A stretch of 64,000 nucleotides of DNA. Origin: Sulfurimonas sp. (GTDB lineage: Bacteria; Campylobacterota; Campylobacteria; Campylobacterales; Sulfurimonadaceae). The position numbers and the translations under genes were made by a program. This document shows positions 34,000 to 43,740 of the stretch, piece after piece; the stretch's first letter is position 1, and every line of letters starts with the position of its first letter. The notes below the pieces were generated by a model, which made no database searches, had not been told where the DNA came from, and worked only from the letters and a program-made list of their open reading frames with translations. The stretch spans positions 1 to 64,000 of the forward strand of contig VMSZ01000007.1 of the NCBI GenBank assembly GCA_013791885.1, read 5' to 3'.

Positions 34000-34027
34000 T
34001 ATTTTTCCTTAATTTTATTTCATAAAA

Positions 34028-34119
34028 TGAAGGAAACCTTCATTTATAATGTCCGCAGATGAACAAGTCCATCTGCTTCGCTTGCCGCTGTGGCACTAAA
34101 GCTTGACACTTGCGTGTCA
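34028..34119 (-). other. Three perfect inverted repeats between ispA and tkt
   Basis: Within 129 bases lie TGACAC/GTGTCA with a 4-base loop (34104-34119), GCAGATG/CATCTGC with an 8-base loop (34055-34076) and TGAAGG/CCTTCA with a 3-base loop (34028-34042). None has a long T-tract. They may separate the ispA and tkt messages or form a structured tkt 5' leader. Confidence 0.45.
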
Positions 34120-34128
34120 GATTTATCC

Positions 34129-34974
34129 CTATTTATGTCTATTTATGTACTTCATTAGTAGAGGTGACAATTCACTTTGTAAATTCTCATCAAAACTATG
34201 CAGTTCACCACTCAACTCATCCGCTAGTGTATTCGCTTCAAACATTGCGTTTTCCAGTCCTAAAATAGTAACAAAACTATTTTTATTTTCATCGTTGTTT
34301 GTTAGTTTTCCAGCCTCCGCAGAACTTTGGGTTACATCTAAAATATCATCTTGAATTTGAAACAATAAACCAAGTTTTATTCCAAAATCATAAAGCTTTT
34401 CGCCCAAGACTTCATTGCCTATAATAATTGCACCCATTTTCAGTGAAGCAGCAATCAGCTTGGCTGTTTTGTTCGTATGAAGGATTTTGATATCTTCTAT
34501 TTGCAGAGGCTTATTTTCAAAATAGCAATCTATTGCCTGGCCTAAAACCATACCGTTTAAACCACCGTTAGATGCGAGCTCATGAATCAAATCTACCCGC
34601 GTTGCATCAGAAAAAGGAGCTTTGCTTAAAACCTCAAACGCATAAGTATTGAGTGCATCACCGACCAAAATAGCCGTCACTTCATCAAACATCACATGCA
34701 AGGTCGGATTGCCGCGACGAAGAGGAGAGTCGTCCATAGCCGGGAGATCATCGTGAATAAGTGAGTACGTATGAAGAAGCTCGATTGCATAAGCCGCATG
34801 ACGTGCACTCTCCAAAATAAGAGGATTATATGCGTTTACTACACCGAGTAAAAGTGCCGGACGAAAGCGTTTACCACCAGCAATAAGCATAGCACGAAGT
34901 GCCCGCTCATACGTAGGATGAATACTTTTTGAGCTCGGTAAATTTTCCAATAAAAATGTTTCAAAATTTTGCAT
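34129..34974 (-). CDS. ispA: Polyprenyl (farnesyl) diphosphate synthase
   Basis: 281 residues. It condenses isopentenyl diphosphate with allylic diphosphates. The first Asp-rich motif D-D-L-P-A-M-D-D is at residues 75-82 and the second D-D-I-L-D at 209-213; G-K-R-F-R-P at 34-39 binds diphosphate. The extra two residues in the first motif and its length fit the short-chain (C15/C20) IspA subgroup. The start is 62 bases from the PDZ protein stop. Confidence 0.92.
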   Translation of the reverse strand: MQNFETFLLENLPSSKSIHPTYERALRAMLIAGGKRFRPALLLGVVNAYNPLILESARHAAYAIELLHTYSLIHDDLPAMDDSPLRRGNPTLHVMFDEVTAILVGDALNTYAFEVLSKAPFSDATRVDLIHELASNGGLNGMVLGQAIDCYFENKPLQIEDIKILHTNKTAKLIAASLKMGAIIIGNEVLGEKLYDFGIKLGLLFQIQDDILDVTQSSAEAGKLTNNDENKNSFVTILGLENAMFEANTLADELSGELHSFDENLQSELSPLLMKYINRHK

Positions 34975-35037
34975 GCGGAATAGTATACTTTTTCTATTTA
35001 AAACATCATTAACGTTTTGCCTAAATTTCTCAAGTTT

Positions 35038-36018
35038 TCACTCTATATTGACAAAAAACTGGAAACCTTCTCTCTCCAAAAGTAAAGATGAAAATACTTT
35101 AGAATCGGCTAAATACTTTTGCAGGTCTTCTTGAGTTTTTACGGCTACACCGTTAACTTCTATAAGCTTATCACCCAGACACAAGCCATAATTTGCAAAA
35201 TCTTTTTTCAGGTCAATAATTTGCAATTGCTTATCGAAATACAATCCTTTTTCTTCTAAAAAGGTATCGCTTATACAGCCGCCGCCATGGCGTTTATATG
35301 TCACAGCGGTAAATGCTTGCGTTTTGCCGTCGCGTTTAACTTTGAATTTTTGTATCGAACCGATTTTAGCAAAAAGAATCTGACGCATGAATGTTGCTGC
35401 TGAACTGACCTTTTTATCAGCAAAGGAAAGTAAAACGTCGCCTTTTTTAAAGGGATTATTTTTAATAAAAGGATTCACGGCACTCACAAAAACTTTGCCT
35501 TTTTCTTCTTTGACACGTATGCCGACATCCCCATAACTCACATCTTTCGTGTTAATAAATCTTTGAATATACTCTTTTTCTATTATTCCCTGAGGTGTTA
35601 CTATCGCCTCAAGTGAGCAACAGCTGCTTGTAATAACACTCGGATACAAAATCGGTTCACTAAACTGCGCCAAAGAGTTTAAACCTATCTGTCTTTTTAT
35701 TATTTTTCCCTCAACCGGATTTTTCAAACTAACCGACGCAATGCCGAGCTGCTCTTGCACATTTATCCGAAAAGGATATGGAAAGCCTTTTGTATCTTCT
35801 ATGAGATAGAGGGATAAGAACGGGTCATATTTTAAAATTTTTTCTTTTGGAGGAGTAGTTGTGTAAACAACTCTTTGATGTTTTGTTACAGGAATGTAAA
35901 TGGAGCACTCTCTGAGTGTCTGTGAGTCAAGAACTTTTTGTTTACAGGAGTCATAACCGCCCTTGCAGGCGTAAAGGTTTATAAAAAGAAGATTAAGGGC
36001 TATAAATAGGCGAAACAC
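35038..36018 (-). CDS. Periplasmic protein with two PDZ domains
   Basis: 326 residues with a short signal peptide (to about residue 17, then C-K-G-G-Y-D-S-C). Two PDZ-like domains can be seen: one at about residues 165-240 (I-R-V-K-E-E-K-G-K-V-F-V-S-A-V-N-P-F then F-K-K-G-D-V-L-L-S-F) and one at about 262-325 (G-L-C-L-G-D-K-L-I-E-V-N-G). No protease catalytic residues are evident, so a scaffold role in the envelope is likely. It begins directly after the YbaB gene stop (no gap) and belongs to the panD-ybaB run. Confidence 0.7.
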   Translation of the reverse strand: MFRLFIALNLLFINLYACKGGYDSCKQKVLDSQTLRECSIYIPVTKHQRVVYTTTPPKEKILKYDPFLSLYLIEDTKGFPYPFRINVQEQLGIASVSLKNPVEGKIIKRQIGLNSLAQFSEPILYPSVITSSCCSLEAIVTPQGIIEKEYIQRFINTKDVSYGDVGIRVKEEKGKVFVSAVNPFIKNNPFKKGDVLLSFADKKVSSAATFMRQILFAKIGSIQKFKVKRDGKTQAFTAVTYKRHGGGCISDTFLEEKGLYFDKQLQIIDLKKDFANYGLCLGDKLIEVNGVAVKTQEDLQKYLADSKVFSSLLLEREGFQFFVNIE

Positions 36019-36321
36019 CTACTTCGCTCCAAATGGATTCATACCGCCAAGCATACCCATAGCACTGCTTTGCTGGTTTTGTTGCACCATCTTATTAGCA
36101 TCGTTGAACGCACCTATAAGAAGTATTTGCAGTGACTCTTTATCTGACATAAGCGAATCATCTATGTTAATATCAAGGACTTCGCCCTTGCCGTTCATGG
36201 TAACTTCTACCATGCCGCCGCCGCTTTTTACTTTGAAAGTTTTAGATTCAAGCTCAGCCTGAAGTTTTGCTGCGTTTTGCTGCATCCCTTCAAACATTTT
36301 GCCCATATCGCCAAAATTCAT
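36019..36321 (-). CDS. YbaB/EbfC family nucleoid-associated protein
   Basis: 100 residues. The N-terminal helix M-Q-Q-N-A-A-K-L-Q-A-E-L, then V-K-S-G-G-G-M-V-E-V-T-M-N-G-K-G-E-V and the D-D-S-L-M segment are typical of YbaB, a dimeric DNA-binding protein often found next to dnaX-recR in other bacteria. Here it lies between panD and the PDZ protein gene, one base after panD, so translational coupling is likely. Confidence 0.9.
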   Translation of the reverse strand: MNFGDMGKMFEGMQQNAAKLQAELESKTFKVKSGGGMVEVTMNGKGEVLDINIDDSLMSDKESLQILLIGAFNDANKMVQQNQQSSAMGMLGGMNPFGAK

Positions 36322-36322
36322 A

Positions 36323-36688
36323 TTAAATCTCGTCTAAAATTTCATCTATGTCATTCTCTTCATTGAGAAGAACAACTTTTGGTTTATACGTCTCTAAATC
36401 TTTTTCATCATACGTTGCATATGCTACGATTATTATTTTATCGCCCTTATGAACTTTACGAGCAGCTGCGCCATTTAAACAAATGTCACGTTTCCCGCGC
36501 TCGCCTAAGATAATATAAGTTGAAAATCTTTCACCATTATTGATGTTTAAAATCTCGACTTTTTGTCCTATTCTCATATTTGCAGCTTGCATGAGTTCTT
36601 CATCTATTGTAATAGAGCCAACGTAATTTAAGTTTGCATCTGTAACTGTAGCACGATGAATTTTGCTGTACAACATTTCAATTGTCAT
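36323..36688 (-). CDS. panD: Aspartate 1-decarboxylase proenzyme
   Basis: 121 residues. PanD makes beta-alanine from aspartate for pantothenate and CoA synthesis. It cleaves itself at Gly24-Ser25 to form the pyruvoyl cofactor, and this G-S pair is present at exactly those positions after Y22-V23, in line with the E. coli enzyme. The N-A-A-A-R block, R-F-S-T-Y and the Lys9 region also match. The start M-T-I-E-M-L gives the right spacing to the cleavage site. panB and panC are not nearby. Confidence 0.94.
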   Translation of the reverse strand: MTIEMLYSKIHRATVTDANLNYVGSITIDEELMQAANMRIGQKVEILNINNGERFSTYIILGERGKRDICLNGAAARKVHKGDKIIIVAYATYDEKDLETYKPKVVLLNEENDIDEILDEI

Positions 36689-36699
36689 TAAACTTTTCC

Positions 36700-37074
36700 T
36701 TATCTACCCATCTGCTTTTTCATTTCAGCAGGGCTTATTGGAGCATCCCACAATTCTGAATTGATGACATACTCTTCAACTACATTGCCGCCAATAATAT
36801 GCTCTGCAATAATTCTATCGATTTTTTCTTTTGTAAGACCTACATACATTGTATGACCAGGTTCTACTAGCATTACAGGACCAGAAGAACAACGATTCAT
36901 ACATGCACTTCGAATAGGTTGCACCGTTCCTATAATACCTTCTTTCATCAGTGACTGAGCAAGATGCTGAAACAAGTCTTGCGTTTGCGGCGTCACACAT
37001 GATGGTTTTGGCATTCCCGGAGGAGCCGATTGTTCACATTTAAATATATAAAAAGCTGGTTGAGGGATTCCCAT
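36700..37074 (-). CDS. 2Fe-2S ferredoxin-like (thioredoxin fold) protein
   Basis: 124 residues from the ATG at 37074 (M-G-I-P-Q-P-A-F-Y), which has AAGGA 9 bases upstream; a longer reading frame to 37134 lacks support. The four iron ligands are a Cys near 13 and another near 25 in the K-C-E-Q-S-A-P-P-G and P-S-C-V-T segments, and the later [10 protein letters not shown] pair near 58-62. This is the pattern of 2Fe-2S ferredoxins with a thioredoxin fold, often involved in electron transfer. It lies 11 bases upstream of panD. Confidence 0.85.
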   Translation of the reverse strand: MGIPQPAFYIFKCEQSAPPGMPKPSCVTPQTQDLFQHLAQSLMKEGIIGTVQPIRSACMNRCSSGPVMLVEPGHTMYVGLTKEKIDRIIAEHIIGGNVVEEYVINSELWDAPISPAEMKKQMGR

Positions 37075-37214
37075 AAATATAATCCTTAAATTTTTGACGC
37101 AATTATACCCAAATATAACTCTAAGCAAAGGCATTATTACAAGTAAGTTCTAATCTTTAAGCTTGCGTGCATCTTTTTGGATATAATTTTGCAAAATAAA
37201 AAAGGAACCTACAT

Positions 37215-37745
37215 TTGAAAAAAATAGCAATTATTTTACTTCTTATCTCATCTCTTTACGCGGATGCTAAAATCTACACCGGTGCGGCTTATGGTTATTT
37301 AAATGAAAGCTTTTCAAACAAAGAAGCAAAAGCGAATGCAGTGGATGTCGCTAAAATAAAGATTGGCTATGGGGAGAGAGAAGGTTACGCTGTTGAATTT
37401 ACAGTTGATTACTCTAATACAGATTCAGATTATTTATCTACCAAGGATTCCCCTCGCTATGCAATCAACATTGACCTCGTTAAAGCATTTGACTTTGACA
37501 TCTATATTAACCCTTTCTTTAAAGCCGGCATAGGAACAGGATATCTTGATAGCAGTGAACACGGGAATTTAACCTTTGGTTCTTTTAAAGTTGGGGCAGG
37601 AACTTTTATACCGGTGACTGAACATTTTGATTTTGAAATCGGCTATGAATATAAATATATCTCGTATGAAAAGCTACAAAATGCAGAAGAGTCCGAACTC
37701 TCAGATGTCAATATTGTTTACGCAGGCTTTAACGTTAGATTTTAA
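37215..37745 (+). CDS. Small outer membrane beta-barrel protein
   Basis: 176 residues, TTG start with AAGGA 8 bases upstream. A signal peptide (M-K-K-I-A-I-I-L-L-L to L-Y-A-D-A) precedes alternating aromatic and polar strands and a C-terminal phenylalanine (A-G-F-N-V-R-F), the BAM signature. It has the size of an 8-strand OprF-like or OmpW-like barrel. A similar gene of 177 residues is at 50161, with the same layout and ending A-N-L-R-F. Function unknown. Confidence 0.8.
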   Translation: MKKIAIILLLISSLYADAKIYTGAAYGYLNESFSNKEAKANAVDVAKIKIGYGEREGYAVEFTVDYSNTDSDYLSTKDSPRYAINIDLVKAFDFDIYINPFFKAGIGTGYLDSSEHGNLTFGSFKVGAGTFIPVTEHFDFEIGYEYKYISYEKLQNAEESELSDVNIVYAGFNVRF

Positions 37746-37754
37746 TCTGACGTT
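37731..37754. terminator. Bidirectional hairpin between the barrel gene and murE
   Basis: AACGTTAGA and TCTGACGTT pair over 9 bp (one G-U) around a 6-base loop. It overlaps the last codons of the barrel gene and the stop region of the convergent murE. AAAGTTT follows on the plus strand and several T residues lie in the loop. Confidence 0.55.
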
Positions 37755-39051
37755 AAAGTTTAATATTTAAAAGTTCTCGAACAACTTCTCTGTCATCAAA
37801 AGGGAATTTTTCATCATATATAATCTGATACGTTTCATCCCCTTTTCCTAGGATAACTACAACTTCATCGCCGTCTTGATCATCAAGCGCCATCTGAATG
37901 GCTTTTTTTCTGTTGAGTTCTACTTTTACATTACTTTTATCTTCAATACCGGCTAAAATATCTTCAACTATAAGTTCAGGGTCTTCATGACGCGGATTGT
38001 CACTTGTGATGTAGATTTTTTTTGCAAGACTCACGGCAACTCGTCCCATAAGCGGGCGTTTTGTTTTGTCTCTGTCACCGCCTGCTCCAAAAACTACAAG
38101 AAGTTCTTTCTCTTTGAGCGCGTTTAGTACCTGCTGCATTCCGTCTGGGGTATGGGCAAAATCCACAATAACATTCGGAGCTTCGCAGACCTGTTCCATT
38201 CTCCCGCTCACACCTGCAAAATTATCTACAACTTCTGCAACTTCTTCAAGTTTTTTGCCTGTTAAAATCTGTACACCGCTTATAGCAGCCATCAGATTGT
38301 AAAGATTAAAAAAGCCGTGAAGTGAAGCTGTAAAAGGGACAATATCTTTAAAATGCTGGATAATGCCGCTTGAGGCATCATTGAGTGAATAGGCCATAAG
38401 CTTGAAAGTCGCAGGGTGTTCTATGCCGTAAGAAAAAGCATTTTTCATGTTAAACGCAGCCCTTGGCTCATCTTTATTGATAAGTTTTTTACCCTCATCT
38501 GAAAAAAAGCTGTTTTTAACAGCAATGTACTCTTCTATCGTTTTATGAAAATCAAGATGGTCCTGAGTAATATTTGTCAAAATTTTCAATTCAAAATTTA
38601 AACCTTCTACTCTTTTTTGCACAATCGCGTGTGAACTTACTTCCATAATAAAGTATTCGCATCCGGCTTCTACGGCTTGATAAATATGTTTGTATGTATT
38701 TAAAACTGAAGGTGTTGTTAGCGTTTTTCCCTCAGCTACGCTGTCGTTCATGAAAAAACCGCGAGTACCCTGCATAGCTGCTTTATAACCTAAATCAAGT
38801 AAAAATGAGTACATTGCGCTTGCAGTCGTAGTTTTACCGTTTGTGCCGGTTATACCTACAATTTTTATTTTATCAATGCCAAAAAGTTTTGCTATATCTG
38901 CTATTTTAATAATTGAGTGCGCATTGTTATCCATTGCGTTTTGAAGATATTTTTCATTCTGGGTTGTGAGTACGAAAGCTGTCTGCTTATCGCACTCCCC
39001 AGAGTTTTCAGTTACATATTTAAAATCTTGATTTGGTAATTCAATTTTCAC
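37753..39051 (-). CDS. murE: UDP-N-acetylmuramyl-tripeptide synthetase
   Basis: 432 residues, GTG start with an AAGGG 7-8 bases upstream. It adds the third peptide residue to peptidoglycan precursors. The ATP site is G-I-T-G-T-N-G-K-T-T-T-A at residues 66-77; G-G-D-R-D-K-T-K-R-P and the D-N-P-R-H-E-D-P motif of diaminopimelate-specific MurE are present, so meso-diaminopimelate is the likely substrate. The N-terminal domain is shorter than in E. coli (432 against 495 residues). It overlaps the upstream gene by 11 bases. Confidence 0.94.
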   Translation of the reverse strand: MKIELPNQDFKYVTENSGECDKQTAFVLTTQNEKYLQNAMDNNAHSIIKIADIAKLFGIDKIKIVGITGTNGKTTTASAMYSFLLDLGYKAAMQGTRGFFMNDSVAEGKTLTTPSVLNTYKHIYQAVEAGCEYFIMEVSSHAIVQKRVEGLNFELKILTNITQDHLDFHKTIEEYIAVKNSFFSDEGKKLINKDEPRAAFNMKNAFSYGIEHPATFKLMAYSLNDASSGIIQHFKDIVPFTASLHGFFNLYNLMAAISGVQILTGKKLEEVAEVVDNFAGVSGRMEQVCEAPNVIVDFAHTPDGMQQVLNALKEKELLVVFGAGGDRDKTKRPLMGRVAVSLAKKIYITSDNPRHEDPELIVEDILAGIEDKSNVKVELNRKKAIQMALDDQDGDEVVVILGKGDETYQIIYDEKFPFDDREVVRELLNIKL

Positions 39052-39634
39052 TAAGTTTGCCCTTTTTAGATAATTTCTTCAATAATTTTCTCAGGAGTTT
39101 ATCGCCTGGGTAAACGCCAAGAGCACTTTCCAAATAAGTAAGTGCCATCTCTGCGAAACCATGATCTATTAAATTATCTAAAAAGTGTATAAAATCTTCT
39201 TTTTGCGTAATAATGACTTTTGTAGAAAACATGATGTTTTCAAAAGTTTCTTTAAAATCTTCACCACTGTCAATAATGGCCTTAAAATCTTCATAAAGTA
39301 TGCCGTCTTCAAATTCTAATCTGTCACGTAATGGCTGTGCAAAAACCTGACTTAATTTTTCTAAAGAACCGTCCATACTTTTAAGTATTTCAGTCATGAT
39401 GCTGTCTGCTTCTTCCTGATCTTGTTCTTTCAATATTTCATAGTAATCAAACAGAGCTTCAGCTCCGCCTTCTCCGCTCATGGCCATCTCAGAGAGTATA
39501 ACGCCGTTATACGCCTCTTTGGAATTAGGATAATCTTGAAGAACAATAGCAAACTGCTTTAATGCATTTTCAAAATCAGCCTTAGAAAAGCTATCTTTTG
39601 CCAATGTTAATGTTTTATGTTTACTAACGCTCAT
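39041..39634 (-). CDS. Hypothetical TPR-like protein
   Basis: 197 residues, soluble, largely helical. The start K-A-D-F-E-N-A-L-K-Q-F-A-I-V-L-Q-D-Y-P-N-S-K-E-A-Y-N-G and the end M-A-L-T-Y-L-E-S-A-L-G-V-Y-P-G-D-K-L-L look like tetratricopeptide helices. It shares its last 11 bases with murE and follows the NifU-like gene by 13 bases, making a three-gene unit NifU-like, TPR-like, murE. It probably mediates protein contacts; no specific role can be assigned. Confidence 0.7.
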   Translation of the reverse strand: MSVSKHKTLTLAKDSFSKADFENALKQFAIVLQDYPNSKEAYNGVILSEMAMSGEGGAEALFDYYEILKEQDQEEADSIMTEILKSMDGSLEKLSQVFAQPLRDRLEFEDGILYEDFKAIIDSGEDFKETFENIMFSTKVIITQKEDFIHFLDNLIDHGFAEMALTYLESALGVYPGDKLLRKLLKKLSKKGKLSEN

Positions 39635-39647
39635 ATTTTTCCTCTAT

Positions 39648-39923
39648 TTAAAGTTTATCTATGTCGTTTTCCATACCTATCGGTACATTTACGACACAAA
39701 GTTCTGGATGAATATCCATCCTTAGTTGTCTTTCAACTCCATATTTGAGTGTGTTGCCACTACTCCCACATCCTATACATGCACCTTTTAGCTGCACATA
39801 TACATTGCCGCCTTTGACTGTAATAAAAGCGATATCCCCACCATCTAATGCTAATGATGGACGCACCTTGTCAATTACATTCGAAACTGGCTGCATAAGC
39901 TCTTCATCAGAAAATGGAATCAT
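39648..39923 (-). CDS. NifU C-terminal domain (Nfu-like) iron-sulfur protein
   Basis: 91 residues, only the NifU C-terminal domain: V-R-P-S-L-A-L-D-G-G-D-I-A at about 18-31 and the C-I-G-C motif within G-A-C-I-G-C-G-S-S-G near residue 51. Such Nfu proteins carry a labile 4Fe-4S cluster to target enzymes. AGGA lies upstream of the ATG. It heads the small unit that ends with murE. Confidence 0.92.
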   Translation of the reverse strand: MIPFSDEELMQPVSNVIDKVRPSLALDGGDIAFITVKGGNVYVQLKGACIGCGSSGNTLKYGVERQLRMDIHPELCVVNVPIGMENDIDKL

Positions 39924-40006
39924 AAAAAATCCTCGTAATTTAAATTATCATAAAATAGGACAATATCGCTTAACAAGCCATAAAATAAATAATTAGCTTG
40001 TTTCTT

Positions 40007-41224
40007 TTAGTCTTTGTAAGACAATACTTCATGGACATAAGTCGGTTTTCTCATACCGACTAAAATAGTATCTATATCTTTTTGCTCTAATAAAAAACGC
40101 AAAGCACACTCTTGAAGTGTGCTGTAACAACTCATGAATTTCTCTTTAAGTTGGCGTTTTGTATTGTTTGCACATTCATGTGCAACCATCTTTCTATATT
40201 CAACAAAGAACATATCAATAAAGTTTAACATAGTCTCTCTGTTTTGTTCATCTATATTTTCAAGAACTGTTTTAAGATGTGGCAATATCTGTCCATATAA
40301 AAATTGATCAAAATCTCCAACCCAGCCAAACTTGTGCTTATTACTGTCAAGCTCTTCGAAAAGGTTAAACATAGGTCTAAGAGTTTCGTTGTCACATACA
40401 TCCAAAAGTTCATTAAGATGATGATAATAATCTTTACTCTCATCATACTCAGCCAAGCGAAACATTTGTCCTTTATACTCTGCGTTTAAAGGTCTGTTTA
40501 CTAGAACTCTCAATCCATTTTTCTTCGCCCAAGCAGCACATTTAAGCCCTTCTTGCTCTAAGATATTTATTGGTAGTTGCAGTGTTGTAAAACTGTGTTT
40601 ACTATTTCCAACAGAATCTGCTGCGTTTTGTGCTAAGGTCAGTAAATCTTCATACGGTAAAAAGTCAGCATCTTTATGCGATTTTGAAAAGCTGTTTGAG
40701 CTAATACCGTAAGAGCCAATTCTACCTTTTGTAACTTCCTCTTCAAGGCCGACAAAAGCATCATAAAGCCTTTGATACATCACATCAAGCATCGCATCCT
40801 TATCCATCTCTTTATTTATCGCATCTAAAATGTAATACTCAGGGTTATGAATAAGATAACAATCAAGTGAAGTTCGCTCAAGACGTTTAAGGGATTCACT
40901 CAGTTGATGTTGCATAAATGTTTTTGAAATTGAGTGGTAGCAATCAGGAGAGTACTCGACTACGTCATCAAAAGGATTTTCTTGATGACGTAGCATGTTT
41001 GTGTTTTGAATGTAACCGTATTTGCTAACTATCTCTACTGCGTTTTTCTCATACTCATCAAAACTTCGAAACGCAAGTGCAATCGCACGTTCTGCGCCGC
41101 CATCCATATAGTTTGAAGAAGTATCTATCATTGTAATACCTGAAGCTATAGCTTCTTTTAAACTTTCGATATGCTGTGGATTATAGTCACTGATTCTATA
41201 AGTTCCAAATGCGAAATTACTCAT
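40007..41224 (-). CDS. Aldo/keto reductase family protein
   Basis: 405 residues. The N-terminal half has the aldo/keto reductase barrel pattern: F-G-T-Y-R-I-S-D near the start, M-I-D-T-S-S-N-Y-M-D-G-G with the catalytic Asp and Tyr, and D-C-Y-L-I-H-N-P-E-Y with the catalytic His region. Near the C-terminus, I-D-T-I-L-V-G-M-R-K-P fits the NADPH-binding end. It is longer than typical family members (about 320), with an insert around residues 280-355 rich in helix. Substrate unknown. Confidence 0.82.
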   Translation of the reverse strand: MSNFAFGTYRISDYNPQHIESLKEAIASGITMIDTSSNYMDGGAERAIALAFRSFDEYEKNAVEIVSKYGYIQNTNMLRHQENPFDDVVEYSPDCYHSISKTFMQHQLSESLKRLERTSLDCYLIHNPEYYILDAINKEMDKDAMLDVMYQRLYDAFVGLEEEVTKGRIGSYGISSNSFSKSHKDADFLPYEDLLTLAQNAADSVGNSKHSFTTLQLPINILEQEGLKCAAWAKKNGLRVLVNRPLNAEYKGQMFRLAEYDESKDYYHHLNELLDVCDNETLRPMFNLFEELDSNKHKFGWVGDFDQFLYGQILPHLKTVLENIDEQNRETMLNFIDMFFVEYRKMVAHECANNTKRQLKEKFMSCYSTLQECALRFLLEQKDIDTILVGMRKPTYVHEVLSYKD

Positions 41225-41273
41225 ATTGTCTCTCTTTAAAGTATTTTAGAATTGGGAAGTTGAAAAGGAAAGA

Positions 41274-41298
41274 GACAGTGAAGGAGAACTTCACTGTC
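41274..41298 (-). terminator. Terminator after rplQ
   Basis: A perfect 10-bp stem (GACAGTGAAG with CTTCACTGTC) and 5-base loop lies 13 bases past the rplQ stop, followed on the minus strand by TCTTTCCTTTTC. It most likely ends the alpha operon. Confidence 0.75.
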
Positions 41299-41310
41299 GG
41301 TTGTGTCGAA

Positions 41311-41661
41311 TTATACTAATTCAACAAACGCCATTGATGTAGCATCACCACGACGAATACGAGTTCTGATAATTCTAGTATATCCACCTGGACGGTCAAC
41401 ATACTGAGGAGCTATCTCATTTACTAGTTTTTTAGTAGCTTCTTTGCTTTGAAGCGCCGCGAATACTGCTTTATGAGCATTTGAATCATTCTTACCAGCT
41501 ATAGTGATAAGTTTTTCAACATAAGAACGTAGTTCTTTTGCTTTCATTGCAGTAGTTTCAATCTTACCATGTTCTATTAACGAAATACTTAGGTTCTTAA
41601 GTAAAGCAGCACGATGTGAGCTTGTACGACCTAGTTTACGGTATCCATGACGGTGTCTCAT
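41311..41661 (-). CDS. rplQ: 50S ribosomal protein L17
   Basis: 116 residues. L17 binds near the tunnel exit of the large subunit. The start [17 protein letters not shown] and the end [11 protein letters not shown] are diagnostic. It follows rpoA by 20 bases and is the last gene of the operon, ahead of a strong hairpin. Confidence 0.97.
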   Translation of the reverse strand: MRHRHGYRKLGRTSSHRAALLKNLSISLIEHGKIETTAMKAKELRSYVEKLITIAGKNDSNAHKAVFAALQSKEATKKLVNEIAPQYVDRPGGYTRIIRTRIRRGDATSMAFVELV

Positions 41662-41681
41662 CTGTTATTCCTCTATTTAGC

Positions 41682-42674
41682 TTATAAAGCTTCTATTTTC
41701 TTTTTTAATGCAGCAACAACATCATCTGCAAGATCGCCACCAACTGCAAAACCATACTCTTGCACTTTTTCTACGATCTCATCATACGATTTTTTGCCAA
41801 GGTTTTTCACATTTTTTAAGTCATTAATACTCATCAATGCTATTTCGCCAATCAGTTTAATATTTGAGCGATCAAGACAGTTAAAACTTCTTGCACTTAA
41901 TCCTAAACTATCAATGTTTGTAGATAATTTCTTAACATCAGGATTTTCTTCAACTCTCTCAATTGTAGTAGGAGATTTGATACTGATTTCAGAATTAAAT
42001 ACTGCTAATTGAGCATACATAACTTCTAAAGAGTTTCTAAACGCATCTACCGGTGAAATCTGTCCATCAGTTCTAATGTTTATAATTACTCTCTCAAAGT
42101 TAGGATTATCTTCAACAAGTACATTTTCAATTCTGTATGTTGCACTGCGAACCGGAGTAAAATATGCGTCCAATGCTATGTATCCATCTTCTAATTCAGT
42201 ATAAGTATCTTCACTTGGTACATATCCTATACCTTGCGCGATTTTTATAGTGAAATTAAGAGTTGCATCTTCATTTAAAGTTGCAAGTGGAGCATTTGGA
42301 GTTACTATTTCTACTTCATCATTGTTTAAATCTGCACCAGTAATTACACATGGACCAGCAAATGAGTAGTTTACATCCGATTCAGTAGCATCACCATTTA
42401 ATTTAAAGCGAATCTCTTTAAGATTTAAGATAAAGTCTGAAATATCTTCAAGCATACCACGAACAGAGTCAAACTCATGCTTAGCACCCTCGATTTTTAT
42501 AGCAATTGGTGCATAACCAACTGAGCTACTTAATAGAAAACGGCGAAGTGGATGTGCTAAAGAAATAGCATATCCTGTTTCAAAAGGGTATGCCATTATA
42601 TTAGCTTCATTCTCACTAATCTGTTCTACCTCAAATTCTTTAGGAGCAAGTGGAGTAGTTTTAATTTTTTTCAT
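41682..42674 (-). CDS. rpoA: RNA polymerase subunit alpha
   Basis: 330 residues with two domains: the N-terminal dimerisation domain (about 1-235; [17 protein letters not shown] near 33-49) and the C-terminal domain with helix-hairpin-helix motifs ([11 protein letters not shown] and [10 protein letters not shown]), which binds UP elements and activators. It lies between rpsD and rplQ as in the common alpha operon order. Confidence 0.97.
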   Translation of the reverse strand: MKKIKTTPLAPKEFEVEQISENEANIMAYPFETGYAISLAHPLRRFLLSSSVGYAPIAIKIEGAKHEFDSVRGMLEDISDFILNLKEIRFKLNGDATESDVNYSFAGPCVITGADLNNDEVEIVTPNAPLATLNEDATLNFTIKIAQGIGYVPSEDTYTELEDGYIALDAYFTPVRSATYRIENVLVEDNPNFERVIINIRTDGQISPVDAFRNSLEVMYAQLAVFNSEISIKSPTTIERVEENPDVKKLSTNIDSLGLSARSFNCLDRSNIKLIGEIALMSINDLKNVKNLGKKSYDEIVEKVQEYGFAVGGDLADDVVAALKKKIEAL

Positions 42675-42699
42675 TCTTTAACGCCCTTTTAATTATTTA

Positions 42700-43326
42700 T
42701 TATTTCGAGTAAAGCTCAACGATTAAACGCTCTTCTACCGGAATAACAACTTCTTCACGTTCTGGTAAACGAGTAAATATACCAAATACTTTATCAGCAT
42801 CGATATCAACCCATGGAGCTATACCTGTTTGGTTAGTTAATTCAATAGCACGTGTGATTTGAGCATTTTTCTTGCTTGATTCACGAACTTCAACTTTTTG
42901 ACCAGGTTGTACACGGTATGAAGGAATATCCAATTTCTTACCGTCTACTAAGATGTGACCATGAGTTACAAGTTGACGAGCGAAACGACGAGTCGATGCA
43001 AATCCCATTCTGTAAACAACATTGTCTAATCTTTGTTCGATAAGTGTTACAAGGTTTGTACCTGTATTACCTTCACGACGTTTAGCTTCAACGAATATAG
43101 CACGGAATTGTTTCTCAGAAACACCATACATAAATTTCGCTTTTTGCTTTTCATTTAACTGTAAACCATACTCAGATACTTTTTTACGACGTTGACCGTG
43201 TTGACCCGGACCGTATGGACGTTTGTCTAAAGCAGACTTACCTGCTAAACGACGCTCACCTTTAAGGTTAAGGCTTACACCAAATCTTCTTTCGATTTTT
43301 TCTACTGGACCTCTATATCTTGCCAT
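42700..43326 (-). CDS. rpsD: 30S ribosomal protein S4
   Basis: 208 residues. S4 starts assembly of the 16S 5' domain and in E. coli represses the alpha operon through its leader. The S4 core [20 protein letters not shown]-like segment and G-H-I-L-V-D-G are intact. No Cys-based zinc motif is seen in the N-terminus, so it is the zinc-free form. It follows rpsK by 11 bases. Confidence 0.97.
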   Translation of the reverse strand: MARYRGPVEKIERRFGVSLNLKGERRLAGKSALDKRPYGPGQHGQRRKKVSEYGLQLNEKQKAKFMYGVSEKQFRAIFVEAKRREGNTGTNLVTLIEQRLDNVVYRMGFASTRRFARQLVTHGHILVDGKKLDIPSYRVQPGQKVEVRESSKKNAQITRAIELTNQTGIAPWVDIDADKVFGIFTRLPEREEVVIPVEERLIVELYSK

Positions 43327-43337
43327 CAGTAATCTCC

Positions 43338-43730
43338 TTAAACTCTACGACGCTTAGGTGCGCGACAACCGTTGTGTGGTAATGCAGTAACGTCTTTCAT
43401 AAACGTAACGCGGATACCTTCGATAGCACCTACAGCTTTAGTTGCTGTTTCACGACCTGAACCAGGACCTTGAACTTTAATACCAAGTTCTTTAATACCA
43501 TGTACTTGAGCTTTTGCTACTGCATCTTCAACCGCTGCTTGCGCTGCGAATGGAGTAGATTTTTTACTACCTTTGAAGCCTAAGCTCCCAGCAGAACTCC
43601 AAGCAATCATGTTGCCCATTTCATCTGTAATTGTTACAAGTGTATTGTTAAATGATGCAGAGATATGAACGATACCACGAGCAATATTTTTCTTTACTAC
43701 TTTTTTTCTAACAGCTTTTCTTTTTGCCAT
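43338..43730 (-). CDS. rpsK: 30S ribosomal protein S11
   Basis: 130 residues. S11 lies on the platform near the E site. [15 protein letters not shown], the G-S-G-R-E-T-A block and the basic end [13 protein letters not shown] are typical. It follows rpsM by 10 bases. Confidence 0.97.
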   Translation of the reverse strand: MAKRKAVRKKVVKKNIARGIVHISASFNNTLVTITDEMGNMIAWSSAGSLGFKGSKKSTPFAAQAAVEDAVAKAQVHGIKELGIKVQGPGSGRETATKAVGAIEGIRVTFMKDVTALPHNGCRAPKRRRV

Positions 43731-43740
43731 CTGCTAATCC

